A stretch of DNA of 64,000 bases, taken from assembly GCF_020084865.1 (NCBI RefSeq), contig NZ_CP071953.1, positions 496,001 to 560,000 of the forward strand, read 5' to 3'. The stretch's first letter is position 1. The number at the start of each line of letters is the position of its first letter. This document shows positions 1 to 7,574 of the stretch, in pieces. The position numbers were made by a program, and so were the translations under genes. Under the pieces are notes generated by a model. That model was not told the DNA's origin, did no database searches, and was given only the letters and a program-made list of their open reading frames with translations. Source of the DNA: Candidatus Kaistella beijingensis (GTDB lineage Bacteria; Bacteroidota; Bacteroidia; Flavobacteriales; Weeksellaceae).

Positions 1-452
1 GTTACGAACAAATTATTTGGACGGACGATTCTACCCACGAATATTTTGAGGAAAGTGGAACGATGAACGTTTTCGTGAGAATTAATGACACGATTTATAC
101 ACCGCCAACTTCAGAAAAAATTCTTGATGGTGTAACCAGAGACAGTTTCATTCAGTTGGCGAAACACAGAGGAATAGAGGTGAAAATCGAGCCTGTTTCC
201 GTAAAAGCTGTTGTGGAAGCACATAAAAACGGAACTTTAAAAGAAGTTTGGGGAGTTGGAACTGCTGTGGTAACAAGCGTTTTCCAAGCTTTGGGTTATA
301 AGGGTGAAAAATTGGAATTGCCGAAATTGCCTGCTGAAGAAAGTTACGCATTAACTTTACAGAAAGATTTGGTGGATATTCAAACCAACAATTCGGAGGA
401 TCCTTTCGGATGGAGGGTTTTAGTTGAAAAAAACGTCATGGAAACGGCTTAA
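1..452 (+). CDS. ilvE: Branched-chain aminotransferase, C-terminal part (5' end outside window)
   Basis: The reading frame is open from position 3 and ends with TAA at 450-452, so only about the last 149 residues of a class IV PLP aminotransferase are here. The segment around the internal methionine at 63 (EESGTMNVF, then ITP-like 'YTPP' and 'ILDGVTRDS') matches the C-terminal half of IlvE-type branched-chain aminotransferases, which move the amino group between glutamate and Val/Leu/Ile. The ATG at 63 lies inside the conserved domain and is not the real start. The PLP lysine lies upstream of the window. A strong terminator follows at 474. Confidence 0.87.
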   Translation, partial: YEQIIWTDDSTHEYFEESGTMNVFVRINDTIYTPPTSEKILDGVTRDSFIQLAKHRGIEVKIEPVSVKAVVEAHKNGTLKEVWGVGTAVVTSVFQALGYKGEKLELPKLPAEESYALTLQKDLVDIQTNNSEDPFGWRVLVEKNVMETA

Positions 453-473
453 TCTTCCATTAAAATAAAATAG

Positions 474-508
474 AAAACCGGGAAAAATTTTCGCCCGGTT
501 TTTTCGTT
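474..508 (+). terminator. Intrinsic terminator after the aminotransferase gene
   Basis: AAAACCGGG (474-482) pairs with CCCGGTTTT (494-502), followed by more T. It separates the aminotransferase gene from the gldI-like gene starting at 550. Confidence 0.8.
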
Positions 509-549
509 TTAGAATGTGGTGCGAATTCCTTATTTTCGCAAAAGTTTTT

Positions 550-1059
550 ATGAAAAAATTGATTTTGTTTTCGTCATTAATGATAATTGGTTGTGCGCAG
601 AACAATCAGGCTCATCCGCCCGTTGGAGGAATTTTAAGTCAGGAAGATTTGAATGTTTCGAAGAATCGGGCAAAAAATTTAAACCAAACAGAACGAATTC
701 AAATTCAGGATTGGATCAATAATCAGAATGAAAAATTTTATCCGATGAGTCTAAATTATTGGGTAAATATCGAAAATTTAAGTCAGAAAAACAGAAAAGC
801 AGACGGAGAAGAAATTTCCTATCAATATGTTCTTTACGATTTCGACAACGTAAAGCTGTATGAAGTTCCAAAAAAAAATCTCAATGTACAATTCGGAAAA
901 TTTGAAGATTTGAAGGCAGTTGAAGACGCTTTGAGATATTTGGAAAAAAATCAGGAAGCCACACTTTTAGTCCCTTCAGTTTTAGCATTCGGAACTTACG
1001 GTGATAACGATAAAATCCCGAACGACATGCCTTTAATCATTAAAATAAAAGTACTTTAA
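550..1059 (+). CDS. gldI: GldI-like FKBP-type peptidyl-prolyl isomerase lipoprotein
   Basis: A 169-residue lipoprotein. The ATG at 550 gives MKKLILFSSL followed by the lipobox IIGC (Cys near residue 15). A longer reading from 514 would bury this signal, so 550 is chosen. The rest fits the gliding-associated FKBP family: an N-terminal helical stretch, then an FKBP-like fold ending in 'VPSVLAFGTYGDNDKIPNDMPL', where typical FKBPs have IPS-LAYG-P. In gliding Flavobacteriia GldI is needed for motility and probably helps fold envelope proteins. Only 12 bp separate it from the next isomerase gene, so the two are likely co-transcribed. Whether this organism glides cannot be told from the window. Confidence 0.72.
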   Translation: MKKLILFSSLMIIGCAQNNQAHPPVGGILSQEDLNVSKNRAKNLNQTERIQIQDWINNQNEKFYPMSLNYWVNIENLSQKNRKADGEEISYQYVLYDFDNVKLYEVPKKNLNVQFGKFEDLKAVEDALRYLEKNQEATLLVPSVLAFGTYGDNDKIPNDMPLIIKIKVL

Positions 1060-1071
1060 AAATTAGTATTC

Positions 1072-2193
1072 ATGATAAAAAAGAGTTTTTTAATCGCTTT
1101 GGCGATATCTTTAACAAGTTGTACCCCAATTTATAAAAAAATGAACGTAGACAAAGAAACTTACGAAAGTCTGAAAGACGGACTTTATGCCAATTTCCAA
1201 ACTTCCAAAGGAAATATGATTGTGAAATTCGAAGACAAAAAAGCACCGGTTACCGTTGCGAATTTTGTTGGTTTGGCGGAAGGAAAAATTGATAACACCG
1301 CAAAAGCGAAAGGAGTTCCATTTTATGACGGAACGATTTTCCACAGAGTCATCAAAGATTTCATGATTCAGGGAGGCGATCCAAAAGGAACAGGAATGGG
1401 CGATCCGGGATATAAATTCGAGGACGAAAAAAATGATTTGCAACACACCGGAAAAGGAATTCTTTCCATGGCAAATTCAGGACCGAATACAAACGGTTCC
1501 CAGTTTTTCATCACCGAAGTGGCGACACCTTGGTTGGATGGAAGACACACGATTTTCGGCCAAGTAGTAAAAGGCGAAAATGTAATCGATGCGATTGCAA
1601 ATGTTGAAAAAGGCGCTCAAGACAAACCAAAGACAGATGTTGTTTTAGAGAAAGTTTCTGTTTTCAGCAAAGGTGACGAATATAAAAATTACGATGCCGC
1701 TAAAGTTTTTAATGAAGGAAAAGGAAAAATCCAGGAAAACAACAAAGCCATCACTGCAAAAATGGAAGCTGAAAAGAAAAGAAAAGAAGAAGAATTTGCT
1801 GCAAACCAACAAAAATTGGTTGACGAGTTGAAAGCGGGAATGCAGTCAACTCCTTCAGGATTGTATTATAAAATCACAAAAACTACCAATGGAGTTGCTC
1901 CAAAAGCAGGTGACCAAGTTTCGGTACATTATGCAGGAAAATTGGTGGACGGTTCTGAATTCGATTCTTCATTCAAAAGAAATCAGCCGATTGATATTCC
2001 TATCGGAATGGGACAAGTAATCAAAGGTTGGGATGAAGGAATTCTTTTATTGAAAGAAGGGGAAACCGCAACTTTGTTAATTCCATCCGAATTAGGTTAT
2101 GGAGCGAGAGGAGCAGGAGGAGTAATTCCGCCAAATGCATGGCTGGTTTTCGATGTAGAGTTGGTGAAAGTGAAAAGCAACGCCGTGAAATAA
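1072..2193 (+). CDS. Two-domain peptidyl-prolyl isomerase lipoprotein (cyclophilin + FKBP)
   Basis: 373 residues. A signal with lipobox LTSC (Cys17) leads to a cyclophilin domain at about residues 38-200, with the diagnostic FHRVIKDFMIQGGDP and NGSQFFIT motifs. A charged Lys/Glu helical linker (about 215-255) connects to a C-terminal FKBP domain (about 260-368, with VHYAGKLVDGSEFDSS and IPSELGYGARG). Both catalytic cores look intact. It should act as a periplasm-facing, lipid-anchored proline isomerase on exported or outer-membrane proteins. It follows the gldI-like gene in one probable operon and is closed by a terminator at 2211. Confidence 0.9.
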   Translation: MIKKSFLIALAISLTSCTPIYKKMNVDKETYESLKDGLYANFQTSKGNMIVKFEDKKAPVTVANFVGLAEGKIDNTAKAKGVPFYDGTIFHRVIKDFMIQGGDPKGTGMGDPGYKFEDEKNDLQHTGKGILSMANSGPNTNGSQFFITEVATPWLDGRHTIFGQVVKGENVIDAIANVEKGAQDKPKTDVVLEKVSVFSKGDEYKNYDAAKVFNEGKGKIQENNKAITAKMEAEKKRKEEEFAANQQKLVDELKAGMQSTPSGLYYKITKTTNGVAPKAGDQVSVHYAGKLVDGSEFDSSFKRNQPIDIPIGMGQVIKGWDEGILLLKEGETATLLIPSELGYGARGAGGVIPPNAWLVFDVELVKVKSNAVK

Positions 2194-2210
2194 TCAACAA
2201 TAAATAGTTA

Positions 2211-2241
2211 AAAAAGAGCAGAAAAAAACTGCTCTTTTTTT
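2211..2241. terminator. Bidirectional terminator between convergent genes
   Basis: AAAAAGAGCAG (2211-2221) pairs with CTGCTCTTTTT (2229-2239), with a T run downstream on plus and an A run upstream. It lies between the isomerase operon and the convergent K+ channel gene ending at 2245. Confidence 0.8.
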
Positions 2242-2244
2242 GTT

Positions 2245-3087
2245 TTAAGAAGAAACTCTTTCTCCACACTTTTTACAATAATTGGCATCATCATCAATGT
2301 CCGTATTGCTACATCTTGGACAAACCAATTCGTAAATCTGTCTCTTATTACGCATTTCCGCGGTAATAATTCCTGTAGGAACGGCAATGATAGAATAACC
2401 AGCCAACATTAAAACAATTGCGAAAAATTTTCCTAAAGGAGTTGTAGGAGAAACATCGCCATATCCAACAGTAGTTACCGTTACAACTGCCCAATAAATA
2501 CTTTGCGGAATGCTCTCAAAACCTTCACGATGACCTTCAACCATAAACATCATCGAACCTACAATCACGGAAAAAATCATTAAAAACAAGAGGAAAATGT
2601 AGATTTTTCGGGAACTTTTTTTCATGGCGCTCACAATCAGATAACCATCGTTCATAAAATCCAAAAGATTTAGAATACGGAAAATCCTAAGCATTCTAAG
2701 CATCCTAATAATCAGGAAATACTTGGTAATCGGGAAAAACAAACTGAGATAGAATGGTAAAATTGCCAAAAAATCGATGATTCCGAAGAAACTAAAAATA
2801 TAATCTTTCTTATTTCGAACTACAACGATTCTTAAAATATATTCTACTGTAAAAATAAGTGTAATGAAAATCTCTAAAACCACAAAAAAAAGGTGAAGTT
2901 TGGCGTCATAAATCTTAACACTCTCCATCATGACGATGAAGGTGCTCAATAAAATTAACACCAAAAGAGTCAGGTCGAAAAGCCTTCCCATTTTGGTATC
3001 GGACTTAAAGATAATGCGGAAAAGCTGTCTCTTCCACTTTGTTTTTTCCGGGAGATAGTTGTGTTCTTTTTCGTTTACGTGTTCCAT
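2245..3087 (-). CDS. Voltage-gated-type potassium channel with C-terminal zinc ribbon
   Basis: 280 residues. Transmembrane helices begin near residue 35. There is an S4-like helix with regularly spaced arginines (IIRMLRMLRIFRIL, about 127-140) and a pore loop with the K+ selectivity filter TVGYGD (about 205-210). The C-terminus carries two CxxC pairs (CPRCSNTDIDDDANYCKKCG, about 256-275), a short zinc ribbon. It belongs to the ion_trans/Kv-like family of the inner membrane. The selectivity filter makes K+ likely; voltage gating is inferred from S4 only. The role of the zinc ribbon is unknown; gating or assembly is possible. It is divergent from the NIF3-like gene at 3142. Confidence 0.88.
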   Translation of the reverse strand: MEHVNEKEHNYLPEKTKWKRQLFRIIFKSDTKMGRLFDLTLLVLILLSTFIVMMESVKIYDAKLHLFFVVLEIFITLIFTVEYILRIVVVRNKKDYIFSFFGIIDFLAILPFYLSLFFPITKYFLIIRMLRMLRIFRILNLLDFMNDGYLIVSAMKKSSRKIYIFLLFLMIFSVIVGSMMFMVEGHREGFESIPQSIYWAVVTVTTVGYGDVSPTTPLGKFFAIVLMLAGYSIIAVPTGIITAEMRNKRQIYELVCPRCSNTDIDDDANYCKKCGERVSS

Positions 3088-3141
3088 AATAAATAGAATT
3101 GTAGGAAATAAATTCTTATTTTCGCTACAAACTTAAAGAAA

Positions 3142-4239
3142 ATGACGGTAAAAGAAGCAGTTTCCGAAATTGAAAAAAAAATTCCCGCAAAACAGGCGGA
3201 AAGTTTTGATAATGTTGGACTTCTATGTGGAAATCCTGACAGAGAAATCACCGGAATTCTTGTTTGTCATGACGCCTTGGAAAATGTGGTGGAAGAAGCT
3301 GTTTCAAAGAACTGCAATTTAATCGTCACTTTTCACCCTATTATTTTCTCTGGATTAAAGTCTTTGACCGGTAAAAATTATGTTGAAAAAGCAGTTTTGA
3401 AAGCCATTGAAAATAAAATTGCCATTTATGCTATTCATACCGCTTTCGATAACGACTATTTCGGGGTGAATTTTGGAATTTGCGAAAAATTAGGTTTAAG
3501 AAATCAAAAAATTTTAATGCCGAAATCTGAAAACCTCAAAAAGCTCGAAGTTTATGTTCCAAATGATTATTCCGAAAAAGTAAAAAACGCTTTGTTTGAG
3601 GCAGGTGCGGGAAATATCGGTTTTTATGACGAATGCAGTTTTTCAATCTCAGGAACTGGAACTTTCCGACCCATGGAAGGATCGAAACCTTTTTCAGGAG
3701 AATTAAATGTTCGTGAAAATGTATATGAAGAAATGATTTCCGTGATTTTCGAGAATTTTAAACAACAACAAATTATCGCGGCAATGAAATCGGCGCATCC
3801 TTACGAAGAAGTCGCTTATCAAATAATCAAATTAGAAAATGAAAATCAGTTTTTAGGTTTGGGAAGATTCGGCGATTTTGAAAATGAAATGTCCGAAGAA
3901 GAATTTTTAAATTTCGTTAAAGAGAAATTTAATCTAAAAGTCATTCGTCATACAAGGTTTAATTCTAAGAAAATCAAGAGAGTAGGCGTTCTTGGCGGCA
4001 GTGGAGCAAGCGGAATCGGCGCAGCAATTTCCCGAAAATGTGACGCTTATTTAACAGGCGACATGAAATACCACGATTTTTTTCAAAATGAAGGTAAAAT
4101 GATGATTTGCGACATCGGACATTTCGAGTCGGAACAATTTGTAACCCAACAATTAGTTGAGATTTTGTCGGAAATTTTTCCTAAATTTGCAGTCTCAAAA
4201 TCTGTTGAGAAAACCAATCCTGTAAATTATTTTTTATAA
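3142..4239 (+). CDS. NIF3-like dinuclear metal center protein (YbgI/YqfO family)
   Basis: 365 residues, the long form of the family with a central insert (about 130-235) like the CutA/PII-like insert of YqfO. Metal-binding signatures are visible at both ends: TFHPIIFSG and HTAFDND in the N-terminal part, and GDMKYHDF and CDIGHFESE near the C-terminus. Members form hexameric toroids with two metals per subunit. Some databases call them GTP cyclohydrolase 1 type 2, but the true reaction is unsettled. Only 3 bp separate its stop from the next gene, which is very often its partner in Flavobacteriia. Confidence 0.9.
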   Translation: MTVKEAVSEIEKKIPAKQAESFDNVGLLCGNPDREITGILVCHDALENVVEEAVSKNCNLIVTFHPIIFSGLKSLTGKNYVEKAVLKAIENKIAIYAIHTAFDNDYFGVNFGICEKLGLRNQKILMPKSENLKKLEVYVPNDYSEKVKNALFEAGAGNIGFYDECSFSISGTGTFRPMEGSKPFSGELNVRENVYEEMISVIFENFKQQQIIAAMKSAHPYEEVAYQIIKLENENQFLGLGRFGDFENEMSEEEFLNFVKEKFNLKVIRHTRFNSKKIKRVGVLGGSGASGIGAAISRKCDAYLTGDMKYHDFFQNEGKMMICDIGHFESEQFVTQQLVEILSEIFPKFAVSKSVEKTNPVNYFL

Positions 4240-4242
4240 AAT

Positions 4243-5022
4243 ATGGCTAAAAAAACTGTAGAAATCTCTGTTGAAGATAAGTTAAGAGCTCTTTATGACC
4301 TGCAAATCATCGATTCAAGATTAGACGAAATCCGCAACACGAGAGGCGAGTTGCCAATCGAGGTAGAAGATTTGGAAATCGAAATCGAAGGTCTGGAAAA
4401 GAGAGCTGAAAAATTTCAAAACGAAATCAAGGAGCAAAACGATGAAATTAAAACTAAAAATGAAGTCATCAATCACGCTAAATCTTTGATTGACAAATAC
4501 AAAGCTCAACAGGACAACGTAAGAAATAACAAAGAATTCGAAGCACTCGGAAAAGAAATCGAGTTCCAGGAACTTGAAATTCAGTTGGCTGAGAAAAGAA
4601 TCAAAGAATTTGGCGCCAAGATTTCACACAAGAACGAAACACTTGATGAATTGACCAATAAAATTGACGAGCTTAAAAGCCATTTGAAATTCAAAAAAGA
4701 GGAGCTTGAAAGCTTGGTGGCAGAAACTCAAAAAGAGGAGGAATTCTTACTTGAAAAGTCAAAGGAATTCGCTAAAAATATAGACGAAAGACTGTTGGCT
4801 TCTTACCAAAGAATCCGCTCAAGTTCACCGACCGGACTTGCTGTTGTAGGCCTTGAAAGAGGTGCACCAAAAGGTTCTTTCTTTACCATTCCGCCACAAA
4901 AACAAATGGAAATCGCGCAGAGAAAGAAAATCATCATCGACGAACATTCAGGAAAAATCCTCATCGACGACGATATGGTAAACGAAGAGAACGAAAAAAT
5001 GAAAGAAATTATCAAGTTTTAA
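4243..5022 (+). CDS. C4-type zinc-ribbon family coiled-coil protein lacking the cysteines
   Basis: 259 residues. Almost the whole N-terminal 180 residues is Glu/Lys-rich heptad coiled coil. The C-terminal segment (about 192-245: GLERGAPKGSFFTIPPQ, then HSGKILIDDD) lines up with the zinc-ribbon tail of the DUF164/CT398 family, but all four expected cysteines are replaced (RGAPKGS for a CxxC turn, DEHSG for the second). So the fold may persist without zinc. It is tightly linked to the NIF3-like gene. Function is unknown; in other bacteria these proteins have been tied to envelope or nucleic-acid contexts only tentatively. Confidence 0.78.
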   Translation: MAKKTVEISVEDKLRALYDLQIIDSRLDEIRNTRGELPIEVEDLEIEIEGLEKRAEKFQNEIKEQNDEIKTKNEVINHAKSLIDKYKAQQDNVRNNKEFEALGKEIEFQELEIQLAEKRIKEFGAKISHKNETLDELTNKIDELKSHLKFKKEELESLVAETQKEEEFLLEKSKEFAKNIDERLLASYQRIRSSSPTGLAVVGLERGAPKGSFFTIPPQKQMEIAQRKKIIIDEHSGKILIDDDMVNEENEKMKEIIKF

Positions 5023-5042
5023 TTCTTTCTGAAACAAAAAAA

Positions 5043-5073
5043 AACGGTTTGAAAAATTTTCAAACCGTTCTTT
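5043..5073. terminator. Bidirectional terminator between convergent genes
   Basis: AACGGTTTGAAA (5043-5054) pairs with TTTCAAACCGTT (5058-5069). It is flanked by an A run on the left and a T-rich stretch on the right, so it can serve the gene ending at 5022 and the convergent aminotransferase ending at 5076. Confidence 0.78.
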
Positions 5074-5075
5074 AT

Positions 5076-6275
5076 TTAGCTTATTTCAACCTTCTCCAAA
5101 CATTCTCTCAATCGCTTCATGGATTCTTTTAATTCCTCCTCAGAAGCGGCATAAGAAAAACGAATACATTCCGGATTACCAAAAGAAACGCCACCAACTG
5201 TTCCAACATGTGCACTGTCTAAAAGAAACATGGCGAAATCATCCGCATCTTTAATGTAGATTCCATTCAAAGTTTTTCCGCAGTAATAAGAAATATCGGG
5301 GAAAAAATAAAATGCAGCTTTCGGATAATTTACCTTAAAGTTGGGAACTTCTTTCAGCAAATCATACACAATATCTCTTCTTTTTCTAAATTCGTCAATC
5401 ATGTATTGATATTCGGATGGCGAAGATTTTAATGCGGTAATCGAAGCTTTTTGCGCCATCGTATTGGCTCCGCTCGTCATTTGTCCCTGAATTTTTTCAC
5501 ACGCTTTTGCCAACCAGGTCGGACAAGCCGAATAACCGATTCTCCATCCCGTCATTGCAAACGCTTTCGACATTCCGTTGATTACTGCCGTTTGTTCATA
5601 AACTTGTGGGAATTCTGCAATGGAAGTGTGTGTTCCATCGTAATTAATCCGTTCGTAAATTTCATCAGAAATAATGGTGATTTGCGGATGTTTTGCAATC
5701 ACATTGGCAATTTTTTCCAATTCTTCATAGGTGTAAAAACTTCCGGAAGGATTACAGGGTGAACTATAAAGAAGTGCTTTCGTTTTCGGCGTAATTGCGT
5801 TTTCAAGCTGTTCAGCAGTCATTTTAAAATCAGTGTCAATCGACGTTTCAATGAAGACCGATTTTCCACCCATCATTTTCACCATTTCATCATAACTCAC
5901 CCAATATGGAGCGGGAAGAATCACTTCGTCGCCATCATTAATAATGGAAGCAAGAACGTTTAAAATCGATTGTTTTGCGCCGTTTGAAACACAAATTTGG
6001 TTGGGAATATATTCCAAATTGTTATCTCTCTTCAATTTCTCGCAAACTGCTTCACGCAAATCCAGAAATCCCGGAACAGGAGAGTAGTGGCTGAAATTAT
6101 TGTTGATCGCATCAAAAGCCGCTTCTTTTATATTTTTCGGAACGTCGAAATCGGGTTCACCAAGTGTTAAACTTATTACATCGATTCCTTTGGCTTTCAT
6201 TTCGCGCACTTTGTTGCTCATGACGAAAGTTTGCGAAAAACTCATCCTGTTCAGACGTTCTGAAAATTTTTCCAT
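5076..6275 (-). CDS. Aspartate-type aminotransferase (class I/II PLP enzyme)
   Basis: 399 residues from the ATG at 6275 (MEKFSERLNRMSFSQT). A 16-residue upstream extension in the same frame looks non-coding in style and is left out. Family signs are GEPDFDVP near residue 43, YSSPCNPSG near 170, SDEIYERI near 200, and the PLP lysine in GMSKAFAMTGWRIGY (about 232-246). Members of this subgroup (Thermus-type AspAT) transaminate aspartate, and some take prephenate. The exact substrate cannot be read from the sequence. It is convergent with the zinc-ribbon-family gene and divergent from rsmG. Confidence 0.88.
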   Translation of the reverse strand: MEKFSERLNRMSFSQTFVMSNKVREMKAKGIDVISLTLGEPDFDVPKNIKEAAFDAINNNFSHYSPVPGFLDLREAVCEKLKRDNNLEYIPNQICVSNGAKQSILNVLASIINDGDEVILPAPYWVSYDEMVKMMGGKSVFIETSIDTDFKMTAEQLENAITPKTKALLYSSPCNPSGSFYTYEELEKIANVIAKHPQITIISDEIYERINYDGTHTSIAEFPQVYEQTAVINGMSKAFAMTGWRIGYSACPTWLAKACEKIQGQMTSGANTMAQKASITALKSSPSEYQYMIDEFRKRRDIVYDLLKEVPNFKVNYPKAAFYFFPDISYYCGKTLNGIYIKDADDFAMFLLDSAHVGTVGGVSFGNPECIRFSYAASEEELKESMKRLRECLEKVEIS

Positions 6276-6376
6276 AATAATTTTTACTTTTTTCAAAGAT
6301 AAAAGTTTAGTTTGAGTCTGCAAAAACTAGTTTTGTGGTTTGGTTTCTTTAATTTTGTATCAAATCATTTTTAAAA

Positions 6377-7012
6377 ATGTCCGTAGAATTAATACTAAAA
6401 TATTTTCCTAATCTCACCGAAGAACAAAAATCCCAATTCGAAAAACTCGAAGAATTGTATAAAGACTGGAACGAAAAAATCAATGTCATTTCCCGAAAAG
6501 ATATGGATTCGCTGTATGAAAAACACATTCTTCATTCGTTGGGAATTGCAAAGGTGATGGAGTTTTCTCCCCGCACAAAAGTTCTAGACATTGGAACAGG
6601 TGGCGGTTTTCCCGGAATTCCACTTGCGATTTTATTCCCTGAAGTTCAGTTTACTTTGATTGATTCTATCGGCAAAAAAATCACCGTCGTAAAAGAAGTT
6701 TCCGAAGGAATTGGTTTGAAAAATGTAACTGCCATTCACGGAAGAGCAGAACAGCTAAAAGAAAAATTTCATTTCGTGGTAAGTCGAGCGGTGACACAAA
6801 TGCCTGTTTTTCTCCGATGGTTAAAGGGAAAATTCGAAAAAGAACAGTTCAACCCAAAACATAACGGAGTTCTGTATTTGAAAGGCGGCGATTTAGGCGA
6901 TGAACTCGCTGGATTAAAGGTTGAAATCACCGAGTTGAAGAAATTTTTTGAAGGCGAATTTTTCGAGACCAAAAAAGTAGTATATTTATCTAAAGGAAAT
7001 TTCAAATCGTAA
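6377..7012 (+). CDS. rsmG: 16S rRNA (guanine-527-N7) methyltransferase RsmG
   Basis: 211 residues, the usual length. The SAM-binding motif DIGTGGGFPGIPLA lies at about 71-84. The N-terminal WNEKINVISRKD and LYEKHILHSL segments are typical of GidB/RsmG. It methylates G527 in the 530 loop of 16S rRNA; loss gives low-level streptomycin resistance in other bacteria. A -7-like TAATTTTG at 6350-6357 lies 19 bp before the ATG, giving a short leader. Confidence 0.95.
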   Translation: MSVELILKYFPNLTEEQKSQFEKLEELYKDWNEKINVISRKDMDSLYEKHILHSLGIAKVMEFSPRTKVLDIGTGGGFPGIPLAILFPEVQFTLIDSIGKKITVVKEVSEGIGLKNVTAIHGRAEQLKEKFHFVVSRAVTQMPVFLRWLKGKFEKEQFNPKHNGVLYLKGGDLGDELAGLKVEITELKKFFEGEFFETKKVVYLSKGNFKS

Positions 7013-7062
7013 ATTATAATAAGAGGCTTCTTTTATCCGTTTTATTAAAAAAAATTGACGCT

Positions 7063-7479
7063 ATGAAGAAATTAATTTTACTTGCTCCTTTAGTTGCAGC
7101 GCTTTTTTTAACCAGCTGTAAGGACGACCGTTTTGAGGGTGACGAAATAACGAGTATTGATCCGGTAAAAATTGACAGCGTAAATATTCCGAAAGATTCT
7201 ATGGCAGTTTTGTCGGTAATGCCAATCAAGACGTATTCAAATTTTACGTCTAAATGTGAAGGTTTTTACGGATACGATTACGTCCATACCAACGAGTTTA
7301 TCAGAAACGTGACTTCCTACAAATTCAAAACCACCGCACAGTGCGGAGATCAGGTTACCCGATCTTCTCAGATTAATTTTCAGCCTCAGAAAGTGGGAAA
7401 TTACAGCTTTAAATTTTGGAACGGAAAAAATGCAGCTGGAGAAAATGTGTGGATTCAGAAAAGCATAAAAGTCTATTAG
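7063..7479 (+). CDS. Small lipoprotein, function unknown
   Basis: 138 residues with a signal peptide and lipobox LTSC (Cys19), then Lys-Asp-Asp. The mature part is beta-rich with two cysteines (in SKCEGFYGYDY and TAQCGDQV), which could form a disulfide, and ends in a pattern like an Ig-type strand (YSFKFWNGKN...). I do not recognise the family. It sits 50 bp after rsmG and ends before a terminator at 7505. It is probably anchored in the inner or outer membrane. Confidence 0.7.
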   Translation: MKKLILLAPLVAALFLTSCKDDRFEGDEITSIDPVKIDSVNIPKDSMAVLSVMPIKTYSNFTSKCEGFYGYDYVHTNEFIRNVTSYKFKTTAQCGDQVTRSSQINFQPQKVGNYSFKFWNGKNAAGENVWIQKSIKVY

Positions 7480-7504
7480 AAATAAAATTTTAAATTTCAA
7501 TCTA

Positions 7505-7539
7505 AAACATCAAGAAGTATAAATTTCTTGGTGTTTTTC
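7505..7539 (+). terminator. Intrinsic terminator
   Basis: AAACATCAAGAA (7505-7516) pairs with TTCTTGGTGTTT (7525-7536), with one G-T pair, and a T run follows. It closes the rsmG-lipoprotein unit. Confidence 0.72.
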
Positions 7540-7574
7540 TATTTAAAATCCTTATTTTTCATTTTTGAAAAGCC

